Of a stretch of 20,603 nt of DNA, positions 12,001 through 17,587 are shown in pieces (within the stretch, counting starts at the first letter, position 1; every line of letters starts with the position of its first letter). The notes beneath the pieces are model-generated. The model was not told where the DNA came from. It saw only the letters and a list, made by a program, of their open reading frames with translations, and did not search any database. The stretch is taken from contig LT642373.1 in the NCBI GenBank assembly GCA_900128585.1, positions 1-20,603 of the forward strand, read 5' to 3'. This DNA comes from Stramenopiles sp. TOSAG23-3 (Eukaryota; Sar). The position numbers were made by a program, and so were the translations under genes.

Positions 12001-14031
12001 GTCAGCTTCTTTCCGAGAGGAGAAGTCACACTGGCTGCCAGAGCAAAGACAAATATCGAAATTCGCTTTAATCCATTGAAGCGAATTTCGCCATTTAAAG
12101 AGAATCTGAACATTTCTGTCGTTGGAAGTCAGCGTAAATTGTTAACTGTAACAGGTTCCTGTCAGGGCATAGAAGTAACGCTTGAGTCCGATGCGGTGCC
12201 GTTTGGAAGCATATGCGAAGGCTGTCGCATAAGCAAAAAACTGCAGATGGAAAATTCGGGAGACTTGGGGACCAAGTTCAAATGGGACAATGCTTCCTTT
12301 GGCCCTGACTTTTCTATTTCTCCTGCAGAAGGATTTCTCTCCCCTCACTCTGGTGTCGTCTTCGACGTTTTGTTTCATCCTACTCGTATTTTTGATGACT
12401 TCCGCAGGGATCGCTTGATGTGTATGGTGGACGGTGCCCCACCATTGTTCCTGACTCTATCTGGTGCATGTGAGGCCCAACCATCTGATAACGTCAAGGA
12501 AATGGAATTTGAAACACGAGTACGCGGTGATGATGTCAAAGTCGTCACTATTTCGAACCCAACTACGTCGGCATGGGTCGTTAAACCCGCAATTACTAAC
12601 GAATATTGGACTGGCGGCACGCACCTTAACATTCCTGCCAAAGGAAGTGGTGATTACGAGGTAACCTACAAACCGTTAACAATGACCCGCCCAGGTGAGC
12701 CTCCAGTTGATCCAGAGACAGGAGAGCCTACGGGCGAACCTGCCGACATTGTTCGCCACGAAGGCTCTGTGTTCTTTCCGTTGCCTGATGGTACTGCATT
12801 GCTCTACAAACTGTACGGGACTTCGAGTGAACCGACTATGGAAGATGAGTTTGAAAAGACTGCGGCTGCAAAGGAGAAGATGGTGTTCGAATTTCCAGTA
12901 AAGAACTGGATGAAGAAGGCACAGCGGTTCCACGTAACGTGGGACGATGAGAACGATCGTTTTCACGGCGCGAATACTTTGGACGTGCCAGGCAATGGGC
13001 TGCGCACGTACAAGCTGAGCTTCTTCGGTCTGAAAGAAGGAGAGTCGTTTGAAACGAAAGTCACTTTCAAAAACCAAGACAATGGGGAATACTTGTTCTA
13101 TAACATCAAAGCAAATGTTACCGCTCCGATCATTATGGGCAGCGTGTCTCTCAGTGCTCCTGTGCGCCAAACTGTTCAGCACGTTATTTCTATTGAAAAC
13201 CCATTGTCATTGGACAAGGAAGTCAACTTTGAAAAAGACTGGTGGACATGCGAAGACCCATGCGTACGGGTCCGTCGTCTCGGCGAGATGACAGGCAAAC
13301 CCGAATGCAACTTTGAGGTCGAGTACAGGCCCCTGGTTGTCGTTTCTGAGCCGAAAGAAGTGCGCTTGACGATTACTTCCGTCGAACTTGGAGATTACCA
13401 CTATACCCTTGTGCTTACCAGTGAAGCCGCGGCCAGTGAAAGAGCCCTTCAGTTCAAGGCGGCGTTAGGATCTTCCCACGTCCAAACGTTTCGTTTCAGA
13501 AACATGGTTCAGGGTGGTCCCACCACATACAAATGCGTGTATGGCAATCCAGATGCATTTGAAATCCCTACAACAATTGAAGCTGAAGCTGCCGAAGACT
13601 GGGAGGGTAGAGATGTCATGGTGACGATATCGTTCGAACCAATTGCCTTAGGTGAAGTTCGTGATACCCTTCGTGTAGTTTCGGACGTTGGCGGAGAGTT
13701 TGTCTGCTCTCTGTATGGTAATGGCGTCGCTCCCAGACCTCAAGGTCCGTTTCTCATTGCAAACGGGGCGACAAAGAACATCACTTTCAAGAATGTATTT
13801 AACGAGGCCAGGGATTTTTCGTTTGTCGTCGACAACCCAAGATTCAGCGTGAACGTTGTGTCTCAAAAATTAGATGCAAATAAAGAAATTGCGTTAACTA
13901 TTAAGTTTGAAGGCCCAAGTGGAGATGGCGCTTCTGAAGAATTTACTAGTGGCAAATTGTACGTGTCTTGCCCAGAGTTGAAGGCCTTGCCTCCATGGAT
14001 TTACTACTTGCGTGGGCAAAATACGCAGTGA
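1..14031 (+). CDS. HYDIN: HYDIN, axonemal central-pair protein (5' partial)
   Basis: Giant structural protein of the ciliary central apparatus; in studied species HYDIN builds the C2b projection and is needed for normal beating. The frame is open from base 1; the only early start-like codon is GTG at 10, so the true start lies upstream. 4676 residues are visible against about 5100 in animals. The protein is a chain of ASH/MSP-type Ig-like domains. Many open with a DFG-like strand (e.g. VDFGTCLND, YLDFGKVPYD, GINFGTVLLG, FVNFGNVLMG, YVDFGQVHIND) and close with [IV]xFxP (VTFDPG, VRFQPG, VHFTPT, VYFKPS, VVFNPA, IRFNPL). The order matches animal HYDIN as I remember it: SWKAFGA followed by an acidic linker, then near residues 930-985 VFDVLP, FAFYGHAN and LQGEASL. 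Charged linkers lie at about 675-695, 1105-1310 and 1610-2150. It ends at TGA 14029-14031. Identity is very secure; single-exon structure is inferred from the uninterrupted frame. Confidence 0.96.
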   Translation, partial: TSAVSLSGDAQNINVHLSSQIIEVDPAYISLSSQKTVKVFNRSGVPVQFSWKAFGASVEEQHERHRLHMELNRMEELEKKNLDSQFFEEEEGDAEDYSDDEAMGNMPAAKRRELAALVRKYKHLRRAVQEDALLFADENFSIEPISGEVWANSELEFTITFSPEHAADYACVAFLETTGREQCLPLKIQATGIGPQASFTYDVLDIGDVFVNSEHTYELVMENSGEIDAEYDLQPSDTPFGPKFKFSPESGKLAVGEAHKIEVSFCSEILGEFSEHFHYNLKGSQQPLSVHFKGHVVGPTFHFDVEDIDFGVVSYEFVNTKKFTLYNTSEIPMTYKMRVPQDGKFLQKEFDIVPSSGTIVPDGKVDIQVDFISTTVRLYEMYLTVDVENVGEGLLSIPIKAECRLPDVQVASEEIDFASCFLRYPYEQVLELVNDSDQMARYEILPQEEHTMILGTYETDEAKGTIDARSRIEVPITLTCEKLGKVSLPLFVKIAGQERPPMNVALNANATGPNVILDQNEGINWGPTTCLIPSIRELKVTNDSLIPAPFRTFMKTQGSVFSVNINEGMLAPQESIVLKITAKLDDTIVHKDQLQIIVHEGGTIVVPLVAKGEGTTLSCDDDISFIEYDYQFTSVTCEKRFFIKNLGRRSQDITWVNKTVKENNEKAQAQYTITLREHKEKGDGKKKKKRKPPPEPVEASPVFTVEPETVTLKPNTGCEFSFYGNTPMTESFLEELVCQITQGKEKKGRPMLNCKCHGIFINPVLEPSAKELSYVYTWRDGVPLTTQTQPITLRNVSELPLEFILRTSEPFSIDTYEFKLMPNETTTVNVTFDPGYKDDRVSHVAQGKLTAVYREHPNRDNIPLIGEINFPNLEFDYTTVDFGTCLNDTTQTVSVRVTNTSSIDTDLSWTFEADEEAARKAATAAKPYIPVNQVFDVLPIRSLLRPGESEIVEFAFYGHANRKFRTTCVGLVQGGPEYPIVLQGEASLIAHRIDQTYLDFGKVPYDVEDEVKEFSIVNPGRVPFDYRLRLDELSRPGIVVAGPVSGKIYAGDKQKVTVRFQPGVPDRIMETLKVDIAHFEPIMFPVYGHGIFTNVYVSLPREDENDEIWLATVEEARRAIEGAENGEVAPNQPPLPPAFAQDQERPDTKQSTLTTGRAAIKERAKENGIEISQENAALPPKTAPAMLAIPISARKDSIGRKDSIETVPDALLLGAEKDKSMKIQNEANRIVFMRYLLKQLENNANAFDMDAVPEVNEDEDSDDPFAKTETKRDMRKSVPVPKLSLAAAVVEAPSKNAMQRAKPIEEEMDGGLMTVRSQFTPDFILAKYVCDFGHVVAGTVRKKKFTVANTGYLPVTFTIDAGPATSKGFHIDPEKVKNVPEGEDIPFKIAFKSKRSRLGPIQVEVPVFLKDGPALVIVLKANVTVPDVSVNPEKGINFGTVLLGRTKIINFQLKNLAPVPTTWTRAKQAKNGQDENYFICTPDIGTLAPGEAQNVQVHFTPTSNRSYDFKLPIKITSNPKQKIIDLKGQGKELSINLNPSRVQQVPVLPFADPTSVQVTVTNEHDYPIEFFSLDFDGQYKEEEKSLREIDPDLWTGHITSDSIAKGHSYNTTMIVEPREVGQGLPEKVMENVNRRKRKEARREKRAARAAAKLAAESAGEEFPPEGEDQENLDSTDEEDGGVGELEVEEIPPTNREEGLALDIVFEGLPMSGADDLGRKFGLDKGYTLVDIDEMVQDAIDTNTLGGRAAKKIFGYSEEGEAPENVEDWTLPNELLVAIVQARLSNRDCGEGAIFPSLLTKYATPVNMAAAIKEALSKQVAEEKKVEATENAESPEEAAPEELPLLKQATDHGRTLKVASGDLRMIVFSSSEEGEFTEYIKNLRKSLQEASKEPVVENEGEEKTEEKEDEEQASDAAFESDPFVELSTEEVDAMAEEERADYDAQLKKFQNQKEKEARELAANMLIKLESALSEAAPDLQMTDEEVAELNEDSVDEYTKSRAALLYSSSVAKIEEIKSAFGYVPAEPEKEEEEQIPEEKTGESDGDEDEEDDDEEKEEGADEEDQVEGAGEAQEDEKAEDAAKEQEAAEPEVEEAEEVVPLVLLVPVQPESTEASLATSLFEIAPEAPQAPEFVLPIPDPVENEILIKPNERKNRKRVNCFKIVTLGKPSGIGEDNTFKVLSEDEIAALDDEAKANYEAEIQELQTLKSSTRWILPPQSQVVLAIEFASEQTGKSDSVLDFEVVGSERTFSLSSHGVCAVPAMNKQPMVVFTRRARGRPAPEKVHKRFVEGRQSYEFGPLLINKPRQVLEDIIAEMEAQVEDVDQKTQEARTMALFDKLSKIDNADTLNISNSGVFDTRVDFTFKDGEGESPSPFVIYPRFVELPKGETKQISIWAFPETAEQHDDIIVCSVQDNPAVETFALSCLGATPQIDIHGPWEKKVEKTVEEDEEAPTGPIIDFDRLLLKRREARDFSVVNTCSIPVAWRLSLSENILGRNEFEVSPTEGVLNPGQTEYITINFEALEPFKFDAESILIEYSDTEGGLPPKEVPEGEEATEGRIETVNIDVRAEAYGIKYVIPEFGNTAPSQPGKKEAEAAPPVSDEEKAELEGGVLNFGALRVFEKAEKSFTLTNAGDYQIRFDFEIRRRSSQKLFQIEPISGVLDSGGEQVIVLKFNSETEVNLKNNKDIRCSIYEPKTDEFFESFDLTTTVRSMFSSFRLQPLRGVNFSAVKYGQTVTRSIELKNEGEFDFVYSVVDVLADDEQQKTEMQEAQASGEEAVTELKASRDEKQKAWLSNLLDPSTVVNDSPLTVGPFTIEPANGVIVPGATTRITLNFVAEGAQLYRNPLRFDISGRAPNNQSGRTFEVVGESCIPGIDAESFESIFEEQSVVPRLEFNEVETDDPDYASGPKRISMYAEEQGTFSFGAVVPSQSGKLGVAERLKISNHNKIKCVVKFSLTMRGVDEGKTEETGAAFRIQPASIELPPHEHRYVTVYFKPSEMRSYTAAFEANVEDGTEPRTRQLRFDVTGEGTLPCVTVEQPTAVDTDGSLMIDYNRANAGKSKTETISLRNAGTVSATLYFDMELNNAFTFPYRGRTITLPPRGVEQMNVTFNPPSAQEEPFEALIKMTVMQNEYEATKIRLKGIGYLEDLAIEGLPGGSSDEINFGQMDVVPGALGKQISFTLKNDQPEVIKFEFPEHSDFKFSPSIGHIHSGKEIEVFAEFLPESVSALKKDADDDAAEVEETPFEPIVHEKVPVNITVTKLEHKRKKVGEQDEEAIAAMDEDSKAKYDAEMEKAPFEMIPHWDNSQTSISYNDEGEKSVEVAPEPEHEVVGEPKEIAIKLSGSADTIQYECATNQIAFRPTMMFQTRSYKFTVSNPGKTTLSYDWALKNKNQKGSTIRLGSPSADEKGPSSIACPFTITPQRGTILASGNESFVVRFAPMEVPTTLGGVFNYDAKACIENLAEGTSDLVIDVRGAAQRPICHFELPSTHYLEIRPADMPGPSGNIGPLDPSIKVIYFESLGTNIKNTLRFKVINPTNMGYDFMWEAVGNPHPAFNNAIKSGTVLPGRRHEQIFEYTPSKNDASGYQESFWRFMIPRQGVDQLFLVAGTVNDPRVTLDRTFVNFGNVLMGNPATEVVNLINREDLPFAFNFDKSLLRRSIMSIDPMSGVVPGNAKLPVKVVFNPADEKPENLSVACVIRRKPTKLSINLKGEGAGVHDTLTLFDDSGGDGLDRGVELATAGVNYVDFGQVHINDTVYKRIVIQNSGKFNLDFKWSAPKNPQLKIHPLRGMVRVGDRLEVKLSYHPINEVPLGGVKLSCDVAGTHKYALSINGQGAKPMLDFSFIEHNFGPCFVPERGGAPMPETAILRLTNNEMENDVAFDCLFEKLPHLEVQTQPTMLRPTESIDIPIIFTAREVQQYHETIKFELNGLYTVNVIVRGEGCLLKVELANPTQSLCALGTLRVGQDAVRKVLLVNKSKRAAKFTLEDVMEAGHGRLEDRAVSFFPRGEVTLAARAKTNIEIRFNPLKRISPFKENLNISVVGSQRKLLTVTGSCQGIEVTLESDAVPFGSICEGCRISKKLQMENSGDLGTKFKWDNASFGPDFSISPAEGFLSPHSGVVFDVLFHPTRIFDDFRRDRLMCMVDGAPPLFLTLSGACEAQPSDNVKEMEFETRVRGDDVKVVTISNPTTSAWVVKPAITNEYWTGGTHLNIPAKGSGDYEVTYKPLTMTRPGEPPVDPETGEPTGEPADIVRHEGSVFFPLPDGTALLYKLYGTSSEPTMEDEFEKTAAAKEKMVFEFPVKNWMKKAQRFHVTWDDENDRFHGANTLDVPGNGLRTYKLSFFGLKEGESFETKVTFKNQDNGEYLFYNIKANVTAPIIMGSVSLSAPVRQTVQHVISIENPLSLDKEVNFEKDWWTCEDPCVRVRRLGEMTGKPECNFEVEYRPLVVVSEPKEVRLTITSVELGDYHYTLVLTSEAAASERALQFKAALGSSHVQTFRFRNMVQGGPTTYKCVYGNPDAFEIPTTIEAEAAEDWEGRDVMVTISFEPIALGEVRDTLRVVSDVGGEFVCSLYGNGVAPRPQGPFLIANGATKNITFKNVFNEARDFSFVVDNPRFSVNVVSQKLDANKEIALTIKFEGPSGDGASEEFTSGKLYVSCPELKALPPWIYYLRGQNTQ
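2041..2084 (+). other. Lysine-rich linker of HYDIN
   Basis: Encodes a basic patch (GDGKKKKKRKPPP, about residues 680-692) between two ASH domains. The animal protein also has a basic linker at about this place, as I recall it. It could contact acidic tubulin tails, but that is inference; it also looks like a nuclear-localisation signal by composition alone. Confidence 0.6.
3579..3613 (+). repeat. 18-bp tandem duplication (RKDSI twice) in HYDIN
   Basis: A 17-base string is repeated exactly with an 18-base period (3579-3595 and 3597-3613), giving ARKDSIGRKDSIET in a low-complexity linker between ASH domains. Each copy places a serine in an R-K-x-S context, the type favoured by basophilic kinases such as PKA. 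Confidence 0.9.
5092..5670 (+). other. Adenylate-kinase-like domain inside HYDIN, degenerate
   Basis: Roughly residues 1695-1887 of the visible HYDIN sit where animal HYDIN carries an adenylate-kinase-like insert (Pfam family Hydin_ADK). The start has the expected pattern of a hydrophobic strand, a glycine loop and a helix (DIVFEGLPMSGADDLGRKFG), then VDIDEMVQDAI, then LPNELLVAIVQARL followed by DCGEGAIF. The P-loop runs G1704-L-P-M-S-G1709-A1710-D1711. The Walker A lysine and following Ser/Thr are replaced by Ala and Asp, so nucleotide binding is unlikely. The downstream strand, which reads like GFxxDG in active kinases, is GAIFPS here. The assignment rests on position and pattern; a profile search was not possible. 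Confidence 0.72.
5773..5844 (+). repeat. HYDIN short helical motif, copy 1
   Basis: Encodes LSTEEVDAMAEEERADYDAQ and a few more residues (about residues 1922-1945). The pattern is E-E/D-hydrophobic-x-A-M/L-x-E/D-E/D-x-x-x-x-Y-x-A. Similar copies occur at 5938-6009, 6538-6609 and 9817-9885, all in charged linkers rather than inside ASH domains. Confidence 0.7.
5938..6009 (+). repeat. HYDIN short helical motif, copy 2
   Basis: Encodes MTDEEVAELNEDSVDEYTKS and following residues (from about residue 1977). It keeps the DEEVAEL and ED-x4-Y spacing of the other copies and lies about 165 bases after copy 1, in the same acidic linker. Confidence 0.6.
6538..6609 (+). repeat. HYDIN short helical motif, copy 3
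   Basis: Encodes LSEDEIAALDDEAKANYEAE and following residues (from about residue 2177). It is the cleanest match to copy 4 and is inserted into the ASH-type domain region that follows the acidic linker. Confidence 0.7.
9817..9885 (+). repeat. HYDIN short helical motif, copy 4
   Basis: Encodes DEEAIAAMDEDSKAKYDAEM and following residues (from about residue 3270), 3.2 kb from copy 3, in a charged insert between ASH domains. Confidence 0.7.
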
Positions 14032-14035
14032 AACA

Positions 14036-14041
14036 AATAAA
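14036..14041 (+). terminator. Candidate polyadenylation signal of HYDIN
   Basis: A canonical AATAAA hexamer begins 5 bases after the TGA stop, followed by very AT-rich sequence. If used, the 3' UTR would be unusually short. In such AT-rich DNA the hexamer could also be chance. Confidence 0.45.
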
Positions 14042-14352
14042 CAGAACATATTATAAACACAAAATATTTAAAAACCCTTTTTTTTAATTTAAAACAACTG
14101 CTGTGCGAGAAAATTTTATCTCGTCATAATCGATTAGTGTCACTATATAATTTTTTTAAAAAGGTGGTTGTCTTTCTTCAACAATCTCTCAAATCAAGAA
14201 AACGCACTCGTACTCCTCTGATTCCGATGAACCAACAAAAAAAACCCTAATTCTCTAACTCCTCTATTAAAAAGTTGTTAATTTTTTGGATCTAATACAG
14301 TAATAATAATAAATTCTAAATTTTTATATAATTCTGTACTGCTCCTCGTAGT

Positions 14353-14381
14353 ACATTGTATTACGGTTTGTTGTACAATGT
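14353..14381. repeat. 8-bp inverted repeat with 13-nt loop
   Basis: ACATTGTA (14353-14360) and TACAATGT (14374-14381) are exact reverse complements. They could form a hairpin in an RNA or a dyad binding site about 250 bases upstream of the next gene. Eight bases in AT-rich DNA is only modest evidence. Confidence 0.5.
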
Positions 14382-14544
14382 CCTAATATTTTTTATAATA
14401 TGGAAATGATGATGTTGAAGGCATGTCGTCGTCGTCCGTTTGGCTAATTAAATATTTTAAACTTCAATTATCTATAGACGACTATAAATTAATTTGATGT
14501 GCTGCTCCCTTTTTTTATTTTTTTATTTTACATGCGCATAGATG

Positions 14545-14552
14545 TATATAAA
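14545..14552 (+). promoter_or_regulatory. Candidate TATA box of the HAD-like/PH gene
   Basis: TATATAAA lies 75 bases before the ATG at 14627. With the usual 25-30 base spacing, transcription would start near 14575-14585 and give a 5' UTR of about 45 bases. The AT-rich surroundings make a chance match possible. Confidence 0.4.
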
Positions 14553-14626
14553 TGTATAATTGAAGATAACATTTCTTTTCTTTTGTGAAACCTAGAAACG
14601 TTCCACCTTCTTTCTCCTCGCTCGAA

Positions 14627-17587
14627 ATGGAAGGTGTTGCAAGCTTTGAGGAGATGACCGGACTGACCAGTGAAGGGTACCAGCACTGGAGCCCGTCGGG
14701 AATGCACGAGAGAACAAAGAAATACCAGCTCATCGTGTTTGACTGGGATGTACTATTTGACAAACGGACTAATCGAGTGCTGCCTGGTGTCTATGACACG
14801 CTTTGGGTCTTGAAGCATTTTTTCGGCACAAGACGGGACGGTGGCATGGAGATGTGTATCCTTCGGGACCGCCCGAACGAAAAGTCGAACAAGAATCAAG
14901 TTCACTTCCGTGGGCCCGCGACGGGAGAAGAGATCGCTGCCCTGGAGCCGCTGGTCTCGCGAGCTGGTATTACTGACGAGCCTTTGGTTATCGAAGAGGA
15001 CGTTTGCTTTTGCACCAGTCGAAAGACCCGCAAACCGAGCCCGGCGGCTCTGCTCCACTTCATGAACACGTGGAACGACGAGTCGGTCAAAGACTATGGG
15101 GGCCCGCAAGACGGGGAATGGCCCGATACGAAAACCCTGTTTGTGGGGGGAACATGGAGCCACTTTTCTGCCAGCGTGCGAGCAAACGCCGACTTCGCAT
15201 GGGGCAGTCGCTTTTTTGGCGGTTTCACAGGGCTCGATTACTGGCGGTCTACCTTGTCGACTATGGACTTTGACAAGGATTGGTTCTCCCGGGAAAACTC
15301 GTGCCCGTTCAGCTTCGAACAGAGGTGTCATGTCAAGATCTGCTGGACCAGCACACAGTACGATCCGTCGCGTGAGGACAACGAAGACCCACACACTATG
15401 GAGGGGTTCGACATGGTTCTGAACACTGCGCTGACTGCCTTTGACATGAAGCAACAGATACTGCTGGGCCTCGGGTACGAGACTGTGGTGGGGCTCGGCT
15501 CGATGAAACTCTTTTACGTGGATGAGGAGGACGACGAGTGGACGGCGTGGCCGGAGCACGAGACTTTCGATTCGTTCGGTGGGGCGAAGTACATTCAGCA
15601 GGTGCACTTGTCGACGAGCAACGATCTCACCCCTAGCGGTGTGTTGAAGGGTAGGGGGAACAATGCCACCCCAGCGGCCTCTGTACGCAGCGAAATGCGA
15701 AGAAAGCAGCAACTGTCGCAAAGGAAACTTCTGGAACAGGCTAGACGGACCCTTGTGGGCGGGTGGAAGCGCGAGGGTGGGGCAAAGGAGCCCGCGGCAC
15801 TCTCGTCCACGAGCTCCCCATCGCTCGCAAAGGGCATGGAGGACCTTTTTGGGCAGCACGAGGCTTTGTTTTACCTCCTCCGGATCGGGATTGTAGCGTT
15901 TAGCTGGAGCGAGAGCAGTGACGAAGTTGTCGACCCACACCGGGTTCGTGCATGGGTGGACCATGACCCGAGCAGTGCGGTCGAGGGCGAACCAGAGAAT
16001 ATTCAGGCTATTTATACGAGAGAGTTAGCAAAGAACAAAGTGACAAAGGTTGGTGTGCGGGGCATTCCGCAGAGAATGTTCGATGGGAACGATTTTCACC
16101 TATACAATAAAGACACTAGGTTCACCATGTTCGACGACCAGAGCGTAACGCTCTATTGCTTCGATTTGGTGTTTGAGAAACGGGTTTGCCTGGGCTTCCT
16201 GACAGAGGAGAAACGGGACGTGGCGTTGCGGGCATTCTATTACTACATGGCGAAATCCCCCGTTGTCCTGCCAGAAAACGGTTCGAAATTAGAAGCAAAG
16301 TTCGTCGATGACCTCGACAAGTCCCACACTAAAATGGTTCAAAACGTAACGTCCTTCATCGAAAAGTTCGAGGGCGATGGGAACGAAGAGTACAAGAAGT
16401 ACGCCAGCACGATAATCGACGAGGAAGATGTTAGGTACATGGGCCGGGTGAAAGGAATTATCGAGAAAATGAAAAAGGAGAAGCCATCGGAACACCTAAG
16501 CTTTGGGAAGGTCATGAAGGCGGACGAGGAGCGGATGATGCCAAAGCCTGTGATTGCCACCCCAGATTCGCCTAAGAGGAAGAAAGCCCCGCAAAAATCA
16601 GAAGCGAACGAGGTGATCATGTACCAAAATAGTGAGGTGGTGGAAGACGTGGACGACGACCGTGAGAACGAGAAGAAGCTTCAGGCGGACAAAACGTTCC
16701 TGATGAAAGGCTTTGCTTCCAAGAAGCATAAGCGTGCAAGGGGCGACAAGCTGAGCTCGAAGTATTTCTGGGTAAATTTTAAAGACTTTGTGCTGTACTG
16801 GCAGGAGACCAAACCCACCAGGCTGGGCGCCAGCAGCGACAAAGGGATTCCGATCGGCCACATCACGAAGATTGTTCAAGGGCAGGAGTTCAACCCTCGT
16901 ATACTGTGGAGGTCTCCTCGAAAATGCTGTCTCACAATAGCGGGGTTCTTTATGGGAAGAACGATTGACCTCGAGTTCGAGTCGAAGAAAGCCTGCAACA
17001 GAGTATACCATGCCCTGCACTACGTACTGTTCAGAAACCACAACGATGATATCCGGGATAGTCTTATCTTCAAGGACGAAAACACCATGAAAGGTTTACT
17101 GTACTACCAGAAAGAGGAGGAAGATGGCACCATTGGATTCGAGCAAAAAGTGTACGCCAAGTTGGACCATGGTTCGATAACCGTGTACGCCTTAGACAGC
17201 AAAGGTGAAGCAACGGGCTCTCCCATACATGTTTACGAGGTCGCGTATGACACCAGAACGACCCGTGGGTACGACGGGCATCCTGCAGGGTTTCGTGTAA
17301 CGTTCCAGCATGGGGACCTGCTCCACGAAGGGGAACTCCTCCTCGAGCAGACGGTAATGTTCAAAGCGGTAGACGGTAGCGACGAGGATTCCGTTGCGTA
17401 TGCGCAGCAATGGGTGGGGAAAATAAATACAGTTGCGAAGAACCTCAAACTTCGGTTTGATACAAATCAGAAAATTATACAACACGGGAAAAACTTCTTC
17501 CATGACGAAGCACTTTCTGCAAAGGTACAGAAAGCGATCAACAACCACGGAACGTGGTTTTCGCGTACGTTTTATGGGAGTGCCTAG
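14627..17587 (+). CDS. Degenerate HAD-like domain / PH domain protein
   Basis: 986 residues. The start is the first ATG after an in-frame TAA at 14567, in a good context (GAAATGG). Residues about 33-205 resemble a HAD fold of the histidinol-phosphatase or polynucleotide 3'-phosphatase type: LIVFDWDVLF (D39, D41), VLPGVYDTLWVLKHFFG, RKPSP (K136) and LFVGG (171-175). Motif I keeps both Asp but lacks the usual G-T, motif II has no clear Ser/Thr, and motif IV has Gly175 where Asp is expected, so it is probably inactive. Residues 692-803 look like a PH domain (LMKGF, then KYFWVNFKDFVLYW, IDLEFESKKACNRVYHAL). Residues 821-943 and about 457-545 look PH-like. A charged, partly helical linker lies at about 550-690. 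Function is unknown; phosphoinositide or protein scaffolding is inferred. It follows HYDIN in the same direction and converges on the next gene. Confidence 0.85.
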   Translation: MEGVASFEEMTGLTSEGYQHWSPSGMHERTKKYQLIVFDWDVLFDKRTNRVLPGVYDTLWVLKHFFGTRRDGGMEMCILRDRPNEKSNKNQVHFRGPATGEEIAALEPLVSRAGITDEPLVIEEDVCFCTSRKTRKPSPAALLHFMNTWNDESVKDYGGPQDGEWPDTKTLFVGGTWSHFSASVRANADFAWGSRFFGGFTGLDYWRSTLSTMDFDKDWFSRENSCPFSFEQRCHVKICWTSTQYDPSREDNEDPHTMEGFDMVLNTALTAFDMKQQILLGLGYETVVGLGSMKLFYVDEEDDEWTAWPEHETFDSFGGAKYIQQVHLSTSNDLTPSGVLKGRGNNATPAASVRSEMRRKQQLSQRKLLEQARRTLVGGWKREGGAKEPAALSSTSSPSLAKGMEDLFGQHEALFYLLRIGIVAFSWSESSDEVVDPHRVRAWVDHDPSSAVEGEPENIQAIYTRELAKNKVTKVGVRGIPQRMFDGNDFHLYNKDTRFTMFDDQSVTLYCFDLVFEKRVCLGFLTEEKRDVALRAFYYYMAKSPVVLPENGSKLEAKFVDDLDKSHTKMVQNVTSFIEKFEGDGNEEYKKYASTIIDEEDVRYMGRVKGIIEKMKKEKPSEHLSFGKVMKADEERMMPKPVIATPDSPKRKKAPQKSEANEVIMYQNSEVVEDVDDDRENEKKLQADKTFLMKGFASKKHKRARGDKLSSKYFWVNFKDFVLYWQETKPTRLGASSDKGIPIGHITKIVQGQEFNPRILWRSPRKCCLTIAGFFMGRTIDLEFESKKACNRVYHALHYVLFRNHNDDIRDSLIFKDENTMKGLLYYQKEEEDGTIGFEQKVYAKLDHGSITVYALDSKGEATGSPIHVYEVAYDTRTTRGYDGHPAGFRVTFQHGDLLHEGELLLEQTVMFKAVDGSDEDSVAYAQQWVGKINTVAKNLKLRFDTNQKIIQHGKNFFHDEALSAKVQKAINNHGTWFSRTFYGSA

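Larger units (their letters stand above)
14032..14626. other. AT-rich intergenic spacer, HYDIN to HAD-like/PH gene
   Basis: About 595 bases with no credible gene. It holds the HYDIN 3' end, many A and T homopolymers, a (GTC)4 run at 14425-14436, an 8-base inverted repeat at 14353-14381, a TAGTG-T-CACTA palindrome at 14135-14145 and a TATA-like element near the right end. No tRNA or other RNA gene was recognised. Confidence 0.8.

Noticed and set aside
14242-14250. Telomere-like AAACCCTAA
   Set aside because: Only one copy, inside an A-rich run; neither a telomere nor an interstitial array. It resembles a plant telo-box, but one match in AT-rich DNA is not evidence.
14227-14250. Seven-codon upstream open frame (ATG to TAA) before the HAD-like/PH gene
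   Set aside because: It lies about 320 bases upstream of the proposed TATA element, so it is probably not in the mRNA, and its sequence is mostly a lysine run from poly-A.
14585-14587. GTG as start of the HAD-like/PH protein
   Set aside because: An in-frame ATG in a good context follows at 14627; the 14 codons between look like 5' UTR.
14753-15964. 403-codon open frame on the minus strand, opposite the HAD-like/PH gene
   Set aside because: It is fully antisense to a longer gene with recognisable domains, its translation shows no known motif, and GC-rich codons with few TA-containing triplets explain the lack of stops.
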